The notes under the pieces were generated by a model. The model searched no databases and was not told the DNA's origin. It saw only the letters and a list, made by a program, of their open reading frames with translations. A stretch of 64,000 nt of DNA from Clavulina sp. PMI_390 (taxonomy: Eukaryota; Basidiomycota; Agaricomycetes; Cantharellales; Hydnaceae), in assembly GCA_015039315.1 (NCBI GenBank), contig WIDE01000048.1:177604-241603 (forward strand). Direction: 5' to 3'. Of this stretch, positions 22,959-38,218 are shown piece by piece. The number at the start of each line of letters is the position of its first letter. Within the stretch, counting starts at the first letter, position 1. The translations under genes and the position numbers were made by a program.

Positions 22959-24557
22959 ATGTCCTTGCAGTCAGCAACGAATCCCGTCCGCTCCAGACTC
23001 TCTCGTATTGGTGCGGTTCTTCTCATCATTGGACTCGTGGCAATGACCTCATGAGCCTTGAACATCGACTCTCTATTAGGAGATGGAGCTAACCCAGCGT
23101 CGTGGAGAGATGCAGGCGTAAATAGGCGAAAGGTGTATTGGTCCTACGTACAAGATTGGTCCGTATTTTCAATATCCCCTGCAACCTTCCAGTTGCCGGC
23201 AGAATCTGATCCTTCCTGGGCGTCACTGGCTCTAGGGCGCTTGCGATACTGATTTTGTGCGTAGAATATCAAGCTCTCGCATGACGTGAATGATATTGAA
23301 ACCTGCTGTACAGGAACTGCGTCGGGCTGCTAAACTCCACACACGGCTACTGGAGACACTTCTCACTGACTGACACTAGGTAAACCCCATATTATATCCT
23401 AGCCGCGTGAATCCGTGTTCACCACCGTATCACTCTTAGTATTCAATACCCGTTTGTCTTCTTTTCGCTCAAGCGGAACCCATGACGCTGATTGAAAGTC
23501 TCTAGATTTGCAGAGCATGAGAGGGTCCCAGTATGTTTACGTACTCCGTAAGATGTACTGTTTAACTGATCCGCATGCGAACCTAGAACTGGGCTTTGGC
23601 CATCATTGGTCTTGCGCCACTGGTTCTGATGCCCTTCATCAATGTAATCACTATTCGCAGCTGGTGGGATTGGCACCATTCTTGGCTAGGGTGTAGGTAT
23701 TTTCTTTTGTTTATGTGACGCACTGACTCCATCTCTTTCCCCTTTCCGGTTCTCGCTGGATAGTGGTCCTGAGCCTTTCCCTAACCGGAGTCTTGACACA
23801 AGTAGTGAAATTGACAGTCGGCCGACCGCGTCCTGGTGAGCTCCATTTTCGATCAGCGTCTTCTACCGCTTTGCAGCTAAATAAAATAAAAATAAAAACC
23901 ACACTCCGTTAGATCTAATCAATCGTTGTGTGCCAAAGGAGGGCTCCGTCAATGGCTCACCGTTTGGTCTCGTCGACGCCTCAATTTGTACTCAGAGGAG
24001 CATGGCGATATTGAAAGATGGGTTTCGAAGCTTCTGGTCTGGCCACGCGAGCTGTAAGTGGCGACGACTCCACAAATGCAAATTCTGACAGCCCATCTAG
24101 TGTCATTCGCTAGTCTAGGATTTCTAAGCTTGTATCTAGCTGGAAAGCTGCATCTTTTCGATCGACGAGGGCACGCTTTCAAAGCATGGCTGGCCCTAAC
24201 TCCCCCATTTGGTGCCATGCTGGTGGCCATTAGCCGGTTGGTTTCTCTTCTCTCACAAAACCTTCCAATCTAACTTGACCTTGACGCAGGACCATGGACA
24301 ACCGTCACCACTGGGAAGATGTTACTGTTGGGTCCCTGGTTGGTCTAGTTATATCGTACTTTGCATACAGACAATACTTTCCTCCACTGTCGGCAGATGA
24401 GTCGCATCTCCCGTTCGAGCCGCGCCACATCGGTGATAGCTTGCGGGGGGCTTCTTATCACGCTCTCAGTGTCTCCGACCCGCGGGAAAATGTCAGTGGG
24501 GACCGGCAGCTTTCCTTTGACGGAGAAGAGGGCCATGAGGAAGAACTTCCAGTATGA
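22959..24557 (+). CDS. PAP2 lipid phosphate phosphatase, tandem copy 2
   Basis: Paralogue of the preceding gene. Eleven exons (22959-23010, 23080-23158, 23236-23256, 23314-23379, 23440-23451, 23506-23530, 23587-23692, 23764-23835, 23913-24053, 24101-24236, 24290-24557) give 325 residues. Exons 3 to 11 have exactly the same lengths as in copy 1, including the 12-nt exon 5; only exons 1 and 2 differ, by whole codons overall. Motifs are KLTVGRPRP, FWSGHAS and SRTMDNRHHWED. It also has tryptophan in place of the usual proline of PSGH. The reading frame and splice sites are intact, so it looks functional. Many silent differences from copy 1 argue for an old duplication under selection. Confidence 0.92.
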
Positions 24558-24931
24558 GCAATCTGTACAATGATTTTGAGGACGAGTCTTTCTTTCTTCC
24601 ATAAGTATTTAGCTAGTGGTAATCATATACACATTGGGGAGTAATATTTGCGAGTCTATTTGTTTTAGGATGAAGCCGCGCGATGTAAGCCTTGAACCAT
24701 TGCAAATAAAGTGTCTAGCTTTCAGACTCGCCAAAATCAACCACAAAAAAATACATCATTTGCAAGACAATTGTCTTCATTCTTCAAAACTCCTGTGTAT
24801 AGTGTAGTAGGTCCTGTTCACAGGCTCGAAGGAGGGGTCCAGCCCAAAAAAAATAGAGAAACCACCTCGCCACCCAACCTTTCCCTCCGCTTAAAATCGA
24901 GTACGTCAAGCAACCCCATTCGACCAGCGCT
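24558..24931. other. PAP2 copy 2 3' region and tRNA upstream
   Basis: About 370 bp with no gene seen. Confidence 0.5.
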
Positions 24932-25017
24932 GGTTTCGTAGTGTAGCGGTTATCACTGCGGATTCTGATGTCTTGACTCACCTTCCGCCAACCCCGGTTC
25001 GATTCCGGGCGAGACCT
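24932..25017 (+). tRNA. tRNA-Gln (CUG) with intron
   Basis: The acceptor stem GGTTTCG pairs with CGAGACC. The D-arm contains box A (TAGTGTAGCGG), the anticodon stem is GCGGA/TCCGC, and the T-arm CCCGG-TTCGATT-CCGGG contains box B. The anticodon loop reads TTCTGA followed by extra bases, giving anticodon CTG with an intron of about 14 nt after position 37, the canonical nuclear tRNA intron site. Removing it leaves 72 nt. Final base T is the discriminator. Confidence 0.9.
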
Positions 25018-25020
25018 GAC

Positions 25021-25024
25021 TTTT
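25021..25024 (+). terminator. RNA polymerase III terminator of tRNA-Gln
   Basis: A run of four T residues three bases after the mature tRNA end, the minimal Pol III stop signal. Confidence 0.6.
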
Positions 25025-26436
25025 GCTTCGCTGGGACTGAGCTCTTCTCACGCTTTCAGACTATAATCGAGGACAATTACAGTTGACGGTTATGAATAAC
25101 CTTTTTAGACCGCGCCAAGAGGCTAGCAAATGATAATATCATTATCCTTGCAGATCTACGCTGAACGACAAATTTTCCGCATTTTGAGCTAATTTATTCA
25201 GGAGCTTCAACTTTTTGGCTTGAAAATCTCCACATATTTGCTAATTTTTATCTTTTGACATCATAATGGAGCACAAATTATTGTTGTAAATCTACTCTAA
25301 GAAGACTGGGGCGCGTCAAGATGGAGTCGAGGGTCAATCTAATCATCAATTACCAAGGCCAAAGCTAAGTAAACAAAGCCTCGATTGCGATGCGAGCCAT
25401 TTTCCTCACTTCCTCCGGAAGACATAGTCTTGAAGCTAGGGCCATTATCTTCGTGATTACTCCCCTACCCTTCCGCATCAGCTTTATTATTTTTCCAGAG
25501 GAATAGCAGTAGGTATCTGTCTGAGCGGCAAAGAGTGTTACGTCGCACTCTGGTTCGGATCCGAGTTGAAAGTCCGGAAAGACCTGCCAGTGTCCACATT
25601 GTCAGAGGGGATGATTTGTGGTACTTTCTTCCTAAAATAGTGTAAAAAAATGACTGGATTGTGGCACTTTTTTTTTTTTGGTTAAGGAGCTTCGCTAGTT
25701 GGTGTGCGTGTTGTGCGGTGTTCTCAATTTGGAGAGAGGTCAAAGAGGTTCTGACTCGTTCCAACGGTACCACAGTGCTCCTATCGCAGATATGCGTTGA
25801 ATGAGCGATCGCAAGAGGCTCTAGCATCAGAATTCATGTTTGTCCCAGTTCTTTGCCAAATATTCTCGAAGTTTGGCATTTTTTTTGGTTGTTTGGACGC
25901 ACAAAAACCCGAAGGGAGCTATCGTGAACTTATATCTAGCGTTAGGGAATATTCCACCACTGAGCCGAAGACGACATAGCAAAAGTTGTTGACTTGGGTT
26001 GTTCTCAACTGTACCTCCTTTCCTTTTGATGTCTGTTGATGCAGCGATTGTTGATATTTTAACCATATGAAGGGCCTAGGGGGGTCTGCAACCGTATATC
26101 GTAAGGATTGGAGTGACCGATTGGGACTTTGTGGCGTTACATACTGACAGTCAGGTGTGTTCAGTGTTCTCCACAGGGTCGAGTCAAGAAGGGCAAAAAT
26201 TAGCGCAGGCGGCGAAATACCCTCAACCATGCAGTGGAAGGGCATCAATTGTCATAGAACAGAGCGGGCTTAGAGACTATGAGTCACTCGCAGAGGGTTT
26301 AGGTTTACCATCAAGCGTGGTAGGCCGAGAACGGACTGAGGATGGGCTGGGCAGCCATGTATGGCGTGTTAGTTTATTATGTCGATATTTAGGGGGCGGG
26401 CAAGGCGATGGGGCATGCACAATTGCGTAGTGAATC
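25025..26436. other. AT-rich, gene-free stretch between tRNA-Gln and the assembly gap
   Basis: Noticeably more AT-rich than its surroundings up to about 25.9 kb, with a 12-T run at 25668-25679. Short frames here have no recognisable motifs. It could hold remnants of an element inserted beside the tRNA, but I see no terminal repeats or transposase. Confidence 0.4.
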
Positions 26437-26514
26437 TCGATTGTTTTGTTGTTTTGTTTACTTTGGTCCGNNNNNNNNNNTCGATTGTTTTGTTGTTTTG
26501 TTTACTTTGGTCCG
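26437..26514. other. assembly gap (10 N) flanked by the same 34 bases
   Basis: Ten N at 26471-26480. The 34 bases before the gap (26437-26470) are identical to the 34 bases after it (26481-26514). This is what two contig ends with an unmerged overlap look like, so the real gap may be zero and one copy is probably an artefact. Confidence 0.95.
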
Positions 26515-26548
26515 CCCGGCATTTGCCTGCTCAGTGGCTGTGTTTGTG

Positions 26549-26556
26549 TATATATA
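26549..26556 (+). promoter_or_regulatory. TATA box of histone H2B
   Basis: TATATATA-type sequence about 80 bp before the H2B start codon, followed by a pyrimidine-rich leader. Confidence 0.55.
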
Positions 26557-26635
26557 CCTCTGACTTGCGTCCACGACGACCAATCTCCCCAATCTCAACT
26601 TACACCTCACTCTCACCCACTCTACATCATATACA

Positions 26636-27334
<699 letters not shown>

Positions 27335-27664
27335 ACCCCTTCGGCCTCCCTCCCGTCCCCCTTTTCTTGGTCCACATACCCTTTTATCTCTGTATTATCT
27401 TGCGCTACCCCCTTTACTCTGTCGAGTATCAAGTCCGAGGTTACGAATCCCACACTGTTACCTCAGTGGTCTCGCTTAATCCACCTCTTCTGTACATTTG
27501 TAATCCGCATTCATCCCGAATCAACTACATTTGCATCCATCTCACTTGGCTATAAACTTGACGAGTGTTTGACGTCTGAGCAATGCCTCCTTGTGACACC
27601 AAGGTGGTGAGGCGTTGAGTCACCACTCGGCCGAGGCATCTGTCAGAACTTTCACCCAATCAGC

Positions 27665-29610
27665 ATGGTCCACAAAATCATCATCGATACAGACGTAAGT
27701 GAAATTGTATAGCACACCGTGCATCATGCGTGCTCATCTCATGCTCAATGATGTTATCTCTGAACGCGGTAGCCTGGTGTTGACGACACGCTCGCGATTC
27801 TCCTGTTGTTGGCTTCGCCAGAGATATCAATAGAACTAATCTCAGGTACGCCACGAGTTATCCGCATTTCTCTCAAGATCACTAGGTTCTCCGTTTCCTT
27901 ATCTCGCTGACCCATATGTCATGTTCCCGCTGATGACTCATTATCAGTCACTTTCGGGAACACTGTCGTTGACCGCGCGTTTCTGAACGTGCTCAAGGTG
28001 TACAATGTTGCGCGCAAGCACTTAGCTCAGACCCTACAGTCTGCCACGTCAAGATCGGTATTCCCGAACCTCACAAAGGACACGCCGACGATCTTGGCGA
28101 AGGGCGCTGCGCGGCCGATCGAAGGATCGCTCGACCTAGCGGAATACTTCGTGAGTCAGCTGTCATGGAAGTCACTCGTAGATTTCACCACAGCCTAAAT
28201 TCTACCTGTCAATAGCACGGTTTTGATGGCTTGAGTGAGATATCGCGTACCAGGCCTGACTTCTCTGGAGATGTAGACCAGCCTGATAAAGCGCTGACGA
28301 TCACGCAGATGCCAGGCCATGAGGCCGTTCTCCAGCTTCTGGCAAAGGAGCCCGCAGGGAGCGTAACAATCCTTGCACTTGGACCTCGTGAGCCGATCTT
28401 GGCTCGCTAAGCTATCTCCAGGTCACTTCGTACTAACAGCCTCAATGCATCCCCTTACTTCCTCGATTCTTCCCTCCTTTCCTCAGTCACGACGGTAGCA
28501 CTGGCATATCAGCAAGACCCAGAGACTTTCCGCAAGGTCGCACGGGTCGTGAGCATGGGCGGAGCATTGGACGTCCCAGGCAATACGAGCGCTACGGCAG
28601 AGTTCAACTTTTTCGCTGACCCGTTAGTCATTTTCGCCCTCTCCCCGCCCCTTTTCATTCGTGACTTTCTGATATTGAGCGCTCTGGATATCTCATCTCC
28701 CCTTCGCTTAGACATGGTGCAAAGATTGTGATGGGAGGGGCTACAAAGGGGGAATTTCGGATGGTCGTCCTCCCGGTGAGCGCCCATCCGCCCACTCACT
28801 TTCACAACCACCCCTCTCATCGAAATTGACTCTGATGGGACACCCCATGCTCAAATTCATCACTCCCGCACTGTTCCGGCTCCTATCGTGTATGCAACGA
28901 CGGTACCGGCAGCTTGATATTACCCAACAACATAGTATCCATTTCAACAAGCTCATCCGCACCTCAAGTAGCCCAAACGCTAATAATGCTGCTAATGGAA
29001 CAAGCGAGCCGGTCTTGTACGACTTTTTGACGGCGATTCTCAGCCGACCGCGCAAAGCCCTTCGCGCATGGGGTCTTCTGACAGATACGTTTGACATGCA
29101 CGACCCTCTCGCGGCGTACTACGTGATTGACACCGCGGCGAACCGTGGCCTAACGACAAACGAGGGTGGGAAGGAACGATGGAAGTTGACGAAGAGAAAG
29201 TTCTTGATGGAACGAACGGGCGAGTGGACAAAAGGCACTTGTGTGGTCGATCGTCGGTGAGTCCAGGCCCGCCTTCTCTCTCTATATGCGAAGGAGGAGA
29301 CAGATTAACTGACAATTTTTTTTTCTGTGTGATATGCGAATGTTCGGCTTTGGTTGGCCGTTTTTGTTCCAGACAAACGGAAGAGGTGGACGGAGCTGTT
29401 CGATCGCGGGATGGCATCACGCATGATGCATCCAAGGAAGGACAAGGAGGAGCGGTGCCCGCGAAGGCCGAGGGCGAAGCGACGGCTACGGAATACATTA
29501 TCCCGGAATTGGCTCACCCGCATACGCTCGAGGTTTCTATCGTCACTGCGAGCCCGGGTGTAGAGACGTTTGAAAAGCTTTTCCTGGCCCGAGTCTATGG
29601 CGATGTGTAG
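27665..29610 (+). CDS. inosine-uridine preferring nucleoside hydrolase
   Basis: Cleaves ribonucleosides to base and ribose. Eight exons (27665-27694, 27773-27845, 27948-28150, 28216-28387, 28487-28622, 28712-28775, 28913-29256, 29373-29610) give 419 residues. IIIDTDPGVDDTLAIL is the calcium- and ribose-binding signature, followed by VTFGNT, HGFDGLSEI, VTILALGPLTTVALA, VVSMGGALDVPGNTSATAEF and ADPHGAKIVM. DTFDMHDPLAAYYV holds the C-terminal catalytic histidine/aspartate. The intron before LDITQQHSI is 137 nt, longer than its neighbours, and no AG lies earlier that keeps the frame. The segment between the last two motifs is extended and low in conservation. Confidence 0.92.
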
Positions 29611-31316
29611 TCCAGCGCAAAAAGTTGTTCGCCCTGTTTCTTAGACCTTTCTTTTGTCTCATACAATGCATGTCGTGATATTTCTTCATATACGCAATCA
29701 AAGACAAATATTGGAGCCAGGATATGAGGGCAGTTTCGCGGTATTATGCTGGAAAGCGAGTCTGGGTCGCAATAGGAGGCTCAGGAACCATGCACATATG
29801 GACCTAGACCAAACGTCGGATAGACTTGTGGAGCCGTCGATAGCGAAAGTAGCTTAATTGCTCTCGCGGTCGCGGACAAGGAACTCTAATGTGACCGATT
29901 GAGAGAAGCTCAAGTCGTGGTGGGTCGGTGGCGCGCAACTCCCGAGAAGCACGAGGAGACTGTAATATATATAGCGAGAAGTTCCGCTAGTAAGGGGAGG
30001 TGAAAGTGAGGCTAAGGTGAGGTTGGTACGATGATCCGATGTGTGCCCTTCTATACATCTTTTTAGGTTAGTGGTAGCGGGCCTCAAGGCTCTAGCGGAA
30101 AGACTCCTGTCTTGAGCCTTCACACTCAATTGATCAGACAGATGACTTTTGACCTGCCTAGCGCCAATATCGCTAGTTCCAGACAAGAGGAAGAGGGAGA
30201 GAGAGCAACGGGGACTATTTCTTGAGAATGGCTTGATCACCGGGATCCGTCACACGACCCGACGGAGGCTCGACACCACACAACTCAAGCCTCCTCTTCC
30301 AAAGACAAATTTATTACCCTTGATATATATTAATGATGGCGCGCAGGTGGCGTGGACAGCTCGACATCCTATTTGGCTAGCAGCTTCTAGAACTGTACAT
30401 GAAAGCGTAGTTCACACTCGAGGACGGGGGTGTGGGGGGTTGAGGCTGCCGCCGATCGAAAGTCTGACACATATATATTTAACCCGCCTTTGGTGGGAAA
30501 AGGATAGCAATACGCGGTGCAAGCTCTGGTGGAGGTCAGGCGCAGTTAGCAAAGCCGAGATGGGCGGGGGGCAAAAGCGCAAGGAATGGAAGATAAAGTG
30601 AAGTGGGTGTGGTGATATCTATTAAAGCGCGCCGAAGCGGCAAGGCACCACATACTGAGATGCGTGGCACCTTTTTGCTGACAAGCTAGTGATCTTCTGA
30701 CTAACGAGATGCTATAGCGTCATTATCATATTGGCAAAGACGTTTGTGTGCGCCCCCTTGCCGCGTGTTGATCGTGCTGATGAGGCACGGACGGGCATCG
30801 ACAATGGCAACATACCCGCTCCATCAGCGGTAGTGAAGGAAAGGAGAGACAGAGTAGTACAGGCCTCATGGGGTTTCCGAGCGACGGACAGGCCGCGGGT
30901 TGGTCTTAGATGTTGCTATGCCGCTCCAAAGGCGCTTACTTGTCGTCGTAACAAGGAAAAAAGGAGAAAAGGACACAAAACACTGCCAACAAATGCATTT
31001 TACTTTGGCTATGGTGGCCAGCGCAGAGTCTGACAAAGGCATGTTATGGAAGGACGTCGAAGGCCAAGGGGGGTTGACTCAGAGGTGAAAAAAGGAACAA
31101 TAATAAGGCTGCGGGCCTCACCAATCAGTTCCCACGACCACTGCTTTACCTGGCTGCTTTGGAGGTGGTGTATATATATTGAACGAGAGCCGCGTCAGCC
31201 TCCTCCTCTCTCTCCCTCCACCACCACACACTTAGACCATTTGCTGCTCGTCCGACCCCTCATCTTTCCCCCCTTCCTCCACGCTCCTCAACCACCTCCC
31301 CCTACCTTAATCCATC
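29611..31316. other. 1.7-kb gene-free interval upstream of the AN1 gene
   Basis: No coding region, RNA gene or repeat I can support. A TATA-like tatatatatt at 31171-31179 lies about 140 bp before the AN1 start and is a plausible core promoter; the long upstream region may be regulatory. Confidence 0.45.
31171..31179 (+). promoter_or_regulatory. TATA-like element of the AN1 gene
   Basis: TATATATAT about 140 bp before the start codon, followed by a CT-rich leader with many CCACC units. Confidence 0.45.
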
Positions 31317-31741
31317 ATGCCAGGCAAGAAGCGCTGCCAAGCTACCACCACCAATGATGCTCCATGCAAGAGCGCCGCCCTTCGCATCGTGGGCGACTGC
31401 CCTCACTGCGACGCCCACTTCTGCGGAGAGGTTAGTCATGTCTCCCTGTATTCGAGCTCTGTTTAGTGTACTCATCCTTGCACTGTTGCTGCTTACTCTC
31501 ATAGCACCGTCTCCCCGAGCACCACTCGTGTGCCAAGATGGAGGACTGCAGACAACAGGTACGTGTCCCTTTCTACCTTTGGCCAGATGGCTGCGATAAG
31601 CACCGCTGCGCCCCCTTTGTCATGCTGTAAACCTTGCAGTTTGCTGATTCTGTCTTTGTCTGTTTCTCATAGGCATTCGAGTCTAACAAGGCCAAGCTGG
31701 AGTCTGAGCGCACCGTCGCCTCCAAGCTGGGAGTTGTCTAG
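31317..31741 (+). CDS. small AN1-type zinc-finger protein
   Basis: Three exons (31317-31430, 31505-31558, 31673-31741) give 78 residues, so the protein is little more than one AN1 domain. Zinc ligands are visible in order: KRCQ, APCKS, CPHC, HFCGEHRLPEHHSC. This cysteine/histidine spacing is that of AN1 fingers such as yeast Tmc1, linked to proteasome and metal stress. A short lysine/glutamate helix follows. The function is inferred from the family; the domain call is firm. The long upstream region and TATA element would suit a stress-inducible gene. Confidence 0.85.
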
Positions 31742-33363
31742 ACACTGCATATCCTACTCTCCTCCTCTTGCTCTAATGATCCCCTCCCTCCACCATCGCC
31801 ACCCGTACCCCTTGGTGATGGCCCGAGCGTAGCTGTTTGGTCATCGCCGCCATTATGTCACTCTCCTCCCTCTCCACATCCCCTCACCATCATCACTACC
31901 TAGTCTAGGAACGTGGTTGAATAACTGTCACCCTCTCTGTCCCCGATCATCCTTATTTATCGCATGCGCTTGCTGGACTATTGTCGAGCACGCCACGATT
32001 CCCCCTTGAGTAGACCCCCCCCTTTTCCCCCTAATTGCTAAGACGCCTTGCTCGTCATCCCCTTGATCCTCTCTCCTTCCTCGCTGCATCACCATCCCTT
32101 CCTATATCCCTGACGAGATGACTTGCCAAGGACGTTCTTCCTCCTTCCCCCCTCTTCACGCCTGCCTGCAATGTTCGCGCTTGATCTTCATTCCACATCC
32201 ATCCATCCATCCATATCCACCCACAGACTGTTCCCTTTGCAATCCCCTCGTAGTATAGCAACTCTTTCTCAGTGTATCGAACTCCTGCCACCTTGTCGTT
32301 TGTCTGCGCTTTATAATTTAAAACGGTTTTTTTCCAGTGTCTTTTGTGAATGACGACGACGCGTGTGCGGGCTTGAACCCGCTGCCCTGAACTTTGAACA
32401 ATTGAGCCGGGATGCGTGGGGCCTCGGATCTCTCGGTGAGCCCCCCGACGGAGCGGATAGAGTCGGACGCGCGGAACTTTGGATGTGTCAAGCTATTTGA
32501 TGAGCGTGGTGGTGCCTGGCTGTGTTGGACCTCAGGAGCAACCTCGGACTGGAGGCATCCCCACCCATAGGTCCCGGATAAGCAAGCGATAAGGGAAGGG
32601 TGTCGCCGGGCAATCAGCGAGAGAGAGTAACAGTGCTCAATCAATCGCCAGAATAAGCTTCGTTCATATATACACCCTGTGGTAACGAGAGAGACAGAGA
32701 ACATGGATCATCCTTCCTTTTGGGAGCCCGGTTCAACTTTGAGCCGGATGCGGGGAGAGCATCCCTAGCCTGTTGATGCAAAAGTAGATCGTGAAACTGG
32801 GGAAGGAATGTAAAAAGGGGGGTTCTGGCAACGCATATGTACGAGACCAGATGGTCCGCCGGGGATCCCATGCATCCGTATACGCGGAGGGCGGGGTACA
32901 GACACATGTTATATGGTGCCGCCGCTGTGGATGCTCCTCCTCCCTTTCCCCTCTCACTCTCACACATACCCTTGTAGTTTTTACTACCTCTAGTAGTAGC
33001 TCTTGAGGTTGGTAGCGTTGCGTGTTCACAGCAGCGTGGTAGAAGTACTAATGGACGTGTGGCTCTTTCTCCCTTTTTTGCATCGAATCGCGGCGCGTGG
33101 ATTACGCTGACCGTCCCTATTCGAATGACCCCTTGACGGTACGCTGGACACACAGCATTTAGCTAGCTAGCCTCCACCGAACACCCCGGATTATCATACA
33201 TCTCCGTTGGTCGCGTGCGCAGTGACAAGACAGGGTTGTCAAGCCAGGCATACACAGACATATAAAAGCAGCAATGACTTCTTCTGGTGGACACGCCGTG
33301 GCTCGGACACAACAAGTGCTCTCGCACCTCTCAACATCCTCATCCTCATCCAGTAAACCCAAG
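31742..33363. other. gene-free interval AN1 / aspartate aminotransferase
   Basis: About 1.6 kb of CT-rich 3' region followed by upstream sequence of the aminotransferase. No other gene is supported. An in-frame upstream ATG at 33274 belongs to a possible longer aminotransferase form. Confidence 0.5.
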
Positions 33364-36158
<2,795 letters not shown>

Positions 36159-36716
36159 AGAGCATTACGGATCCCCCAAAGACCTCCTAGACGTACTACT
36201 GTTAGCCGAAGATGCCATTAGACGCATATGACCGTGTGTACATGGCCTATCACCCATGGAACGAGGTCTACCTTGGAGGATATCCTTCCTCGCCTCTTCC
36301 CCATTGTTTTTCTCCCTCCCTCGCTTTTTTGTTTTTCAGCTGCCCTTCCCCAGCTCATGTAGATGCGTAATTACGGACACTAGTGCCAGTACATGGTTGT
36401 CGTTCTGACTCCTTGTGCTGGCGTTACGATTCTCCCTCTTGACATAAAAGAACCCCAAAACACCACTGTACACGCTGTATTATGCTTATTGTCAAACCAT
36501 CGTTTTTTCTTCTTTCAGTTACTCAAATCTGGTCTCCAATCACTCGTTGCATTGATTGGTACTCGCGTTCAAACTACCTCGGAGGCCCACTGGGTATTGA
36601 TGATAATAACAACGAGATGCAGTAGCAGGACGGTGATGTGGGAGTAGAGTCTTGCGGGGAATACATGATTGAAGTGATACAACATATTGCAACGTCTCCA
36701 CAGGACCATGTTAGAG
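36159..36716. other. 3' regions of the aminotransferase and PRCC-like genes
   Basis: Convergent tail-to-tail interval of about 560 bp; nothing else seen. Confidence 0.5.
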
Positions 36717-38110
36717 TTAGAATCCTAGAAGATGGCAGGTCAATGGTGCTGCGAGCGAGTAAAGAAACCTGGCTCGTACCGTATTTGTTTCCTGCCTCCT
36801 TGCGATTCCTTCTCCCTTCAGCAAGCTTCGCCTCGATAGACTCGCGATTCTCGTACGCCTCGACGAGAAGTGATGATAGCTGTCCTCTCCGTCTTGCATT
36901 TCCAGATGCTTTTGCCTGGGGAAAGAAATGATATTCAGCAATGGGTAGTCTGGCGCCATCATTAGAAAAGACGCTTGCCTTGATATTCATCTTTGGTTGG
37001 GCAGCTGGGCCTGCTGGCGCTGTGGTTATGCCCTTCGTCGCCTCCCGCTCCGCCATCTGGCTCATCAGCATCTCTTCACGAGCATTGGCTTCCTGTAGAT
37101 CCTCTGACTCGACTCCATCCCATGTACGGTCTTTACGCTTGCCCTTTGGTTGTAAGGTTGCACTTTGCACCGCTTCGGTGTTCCAGGACTCCCAGAACGA
37201 TTTGTAGTACTCTGGGTTGTACGCTGCCCAGTCTCCGGACGGTTTCTGGTAGTAGCCTGGGTAAGGGTCGTCGATGGATGGAGGTGGGGGTTCGTATTCG
37301 GTTACAGAAGGAGCGGATGAAATGGAGACGGATGGGCCAGAGGAGGAAGCTGTTGATACTGTTGGGGCAGAGGAAGTCCCGCCTACACAAGCAGTCATCG
37401 AGCAGGTCAGGATATGAGTTAGGCGATGGTAGCTTGGAAGTGGGTTTTGACGTACCGAGGGAGAAGAAATCGACGGCAGGCGCACTAGGCTTTTTGACAG
37501 GAGGCGCGGACATTGAAGGAACTGGGATAGCTCCAGCAGGGAGCGAGGGCTTTGGATTCGAATTTGCTGGTTTCGCCTTTGCCTTTGATAGTGCCGCAGG
37601 AGTGAAGCTAATGGAGGAGGTCGTTTCACCTTCTCCAGAGGTTTCAGAGAACCCAGAGAACGAGTCATCGAATGCACTGGATGAAGGCATCACTACCCCA
37701 GGATCATCAGAGGCATTAGAATGTCCGCCTCCAAGGACACGGACAGGCTTTGCTGGAGCTGGTGCTGCTTTTGGTGCGGGAAGTTTCGATAGCATGGACA
37801 CTAATGAAGAAGACCCCGCTCCACGAGTACTGCTGCTGGAGGTATCAGTGCGGGTCTTCTTTGCAGGGGGCTCGTCGCTAGATTGATCTTCACTTGTTGC
37901 AAGGGCGTCGATCTTGATTTTCACAGGTCCATCTTTCCGCCGGCTGGACTTGTTTGTAGGCGCAGGCAATTGTAGTCCGCCAGACAGAGCAGCTTTTGGT
38001 TCAGCAGGAGCTGGGGCAGATTTAGGGGCAGGGGGAGGTGCAGTAGGGGTCACCTTCTCCCCAGCCTCGACGTCACTATCGTCGTCGCTGCCATAGTCAA
38101 GTCCGAGCAT
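36717..38110 (-). CDS. PRCC-like proline-rich nuclear protein
   Basis: Three exons (38110-37456, 37382-36780, 36724-36717) give 421 residues. It begins MLGLDYGSDDDSD, a typical PRCC start, followed by a proline/alanine/serine-rich disordered region. The C-terminal PRCC domain has YGSxxx-type and KASGNARRRGQLSSLLVEA sequence and ends KEAGNKYGF. The last two residues and stop come from an 8-nt exon, chosen because it restores the conserved KYGF ending. PRCC proteins associate with the spliceosome; that role is inferred here. Head to head with the GH5 gene, 108 bp apart. Confidence 0.85.
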
Positions 38111-38218
38111 TATCTAGAAGGATGTAGGAAGGGGGATGGTACGTGACTCGTCCTTCGTGACGCTCTCGGACCAAACAACCTACGCCACATATCTGAGAAG
38201 GGCATCCATTCAACCTCG

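Noticed and set aside
22785..23054. Serine/glutamate repeat protein
   Set aside because: Translation of the GGAATC hexamer repeat running into PAP2 copy 2 exon 1 and intron; no support as a gene.
25465..26430. Short frames on both strands near the tRNA and gap
   Set aside because: No domains, poor codon use and no splice continuity. Treated as non-coding.
28826..29260. Separate gene starting in the nucleoside hydrolase
   Set aside because: The frame reads through a 137-nt intron (28776-28912); splicing to LDITQQHSI fits the family.
29854..31033. Frames of 100-150 codons upstream of the AN1 gene
   Set aside because: Low-complexity translations without recognisable motifs; not supported.
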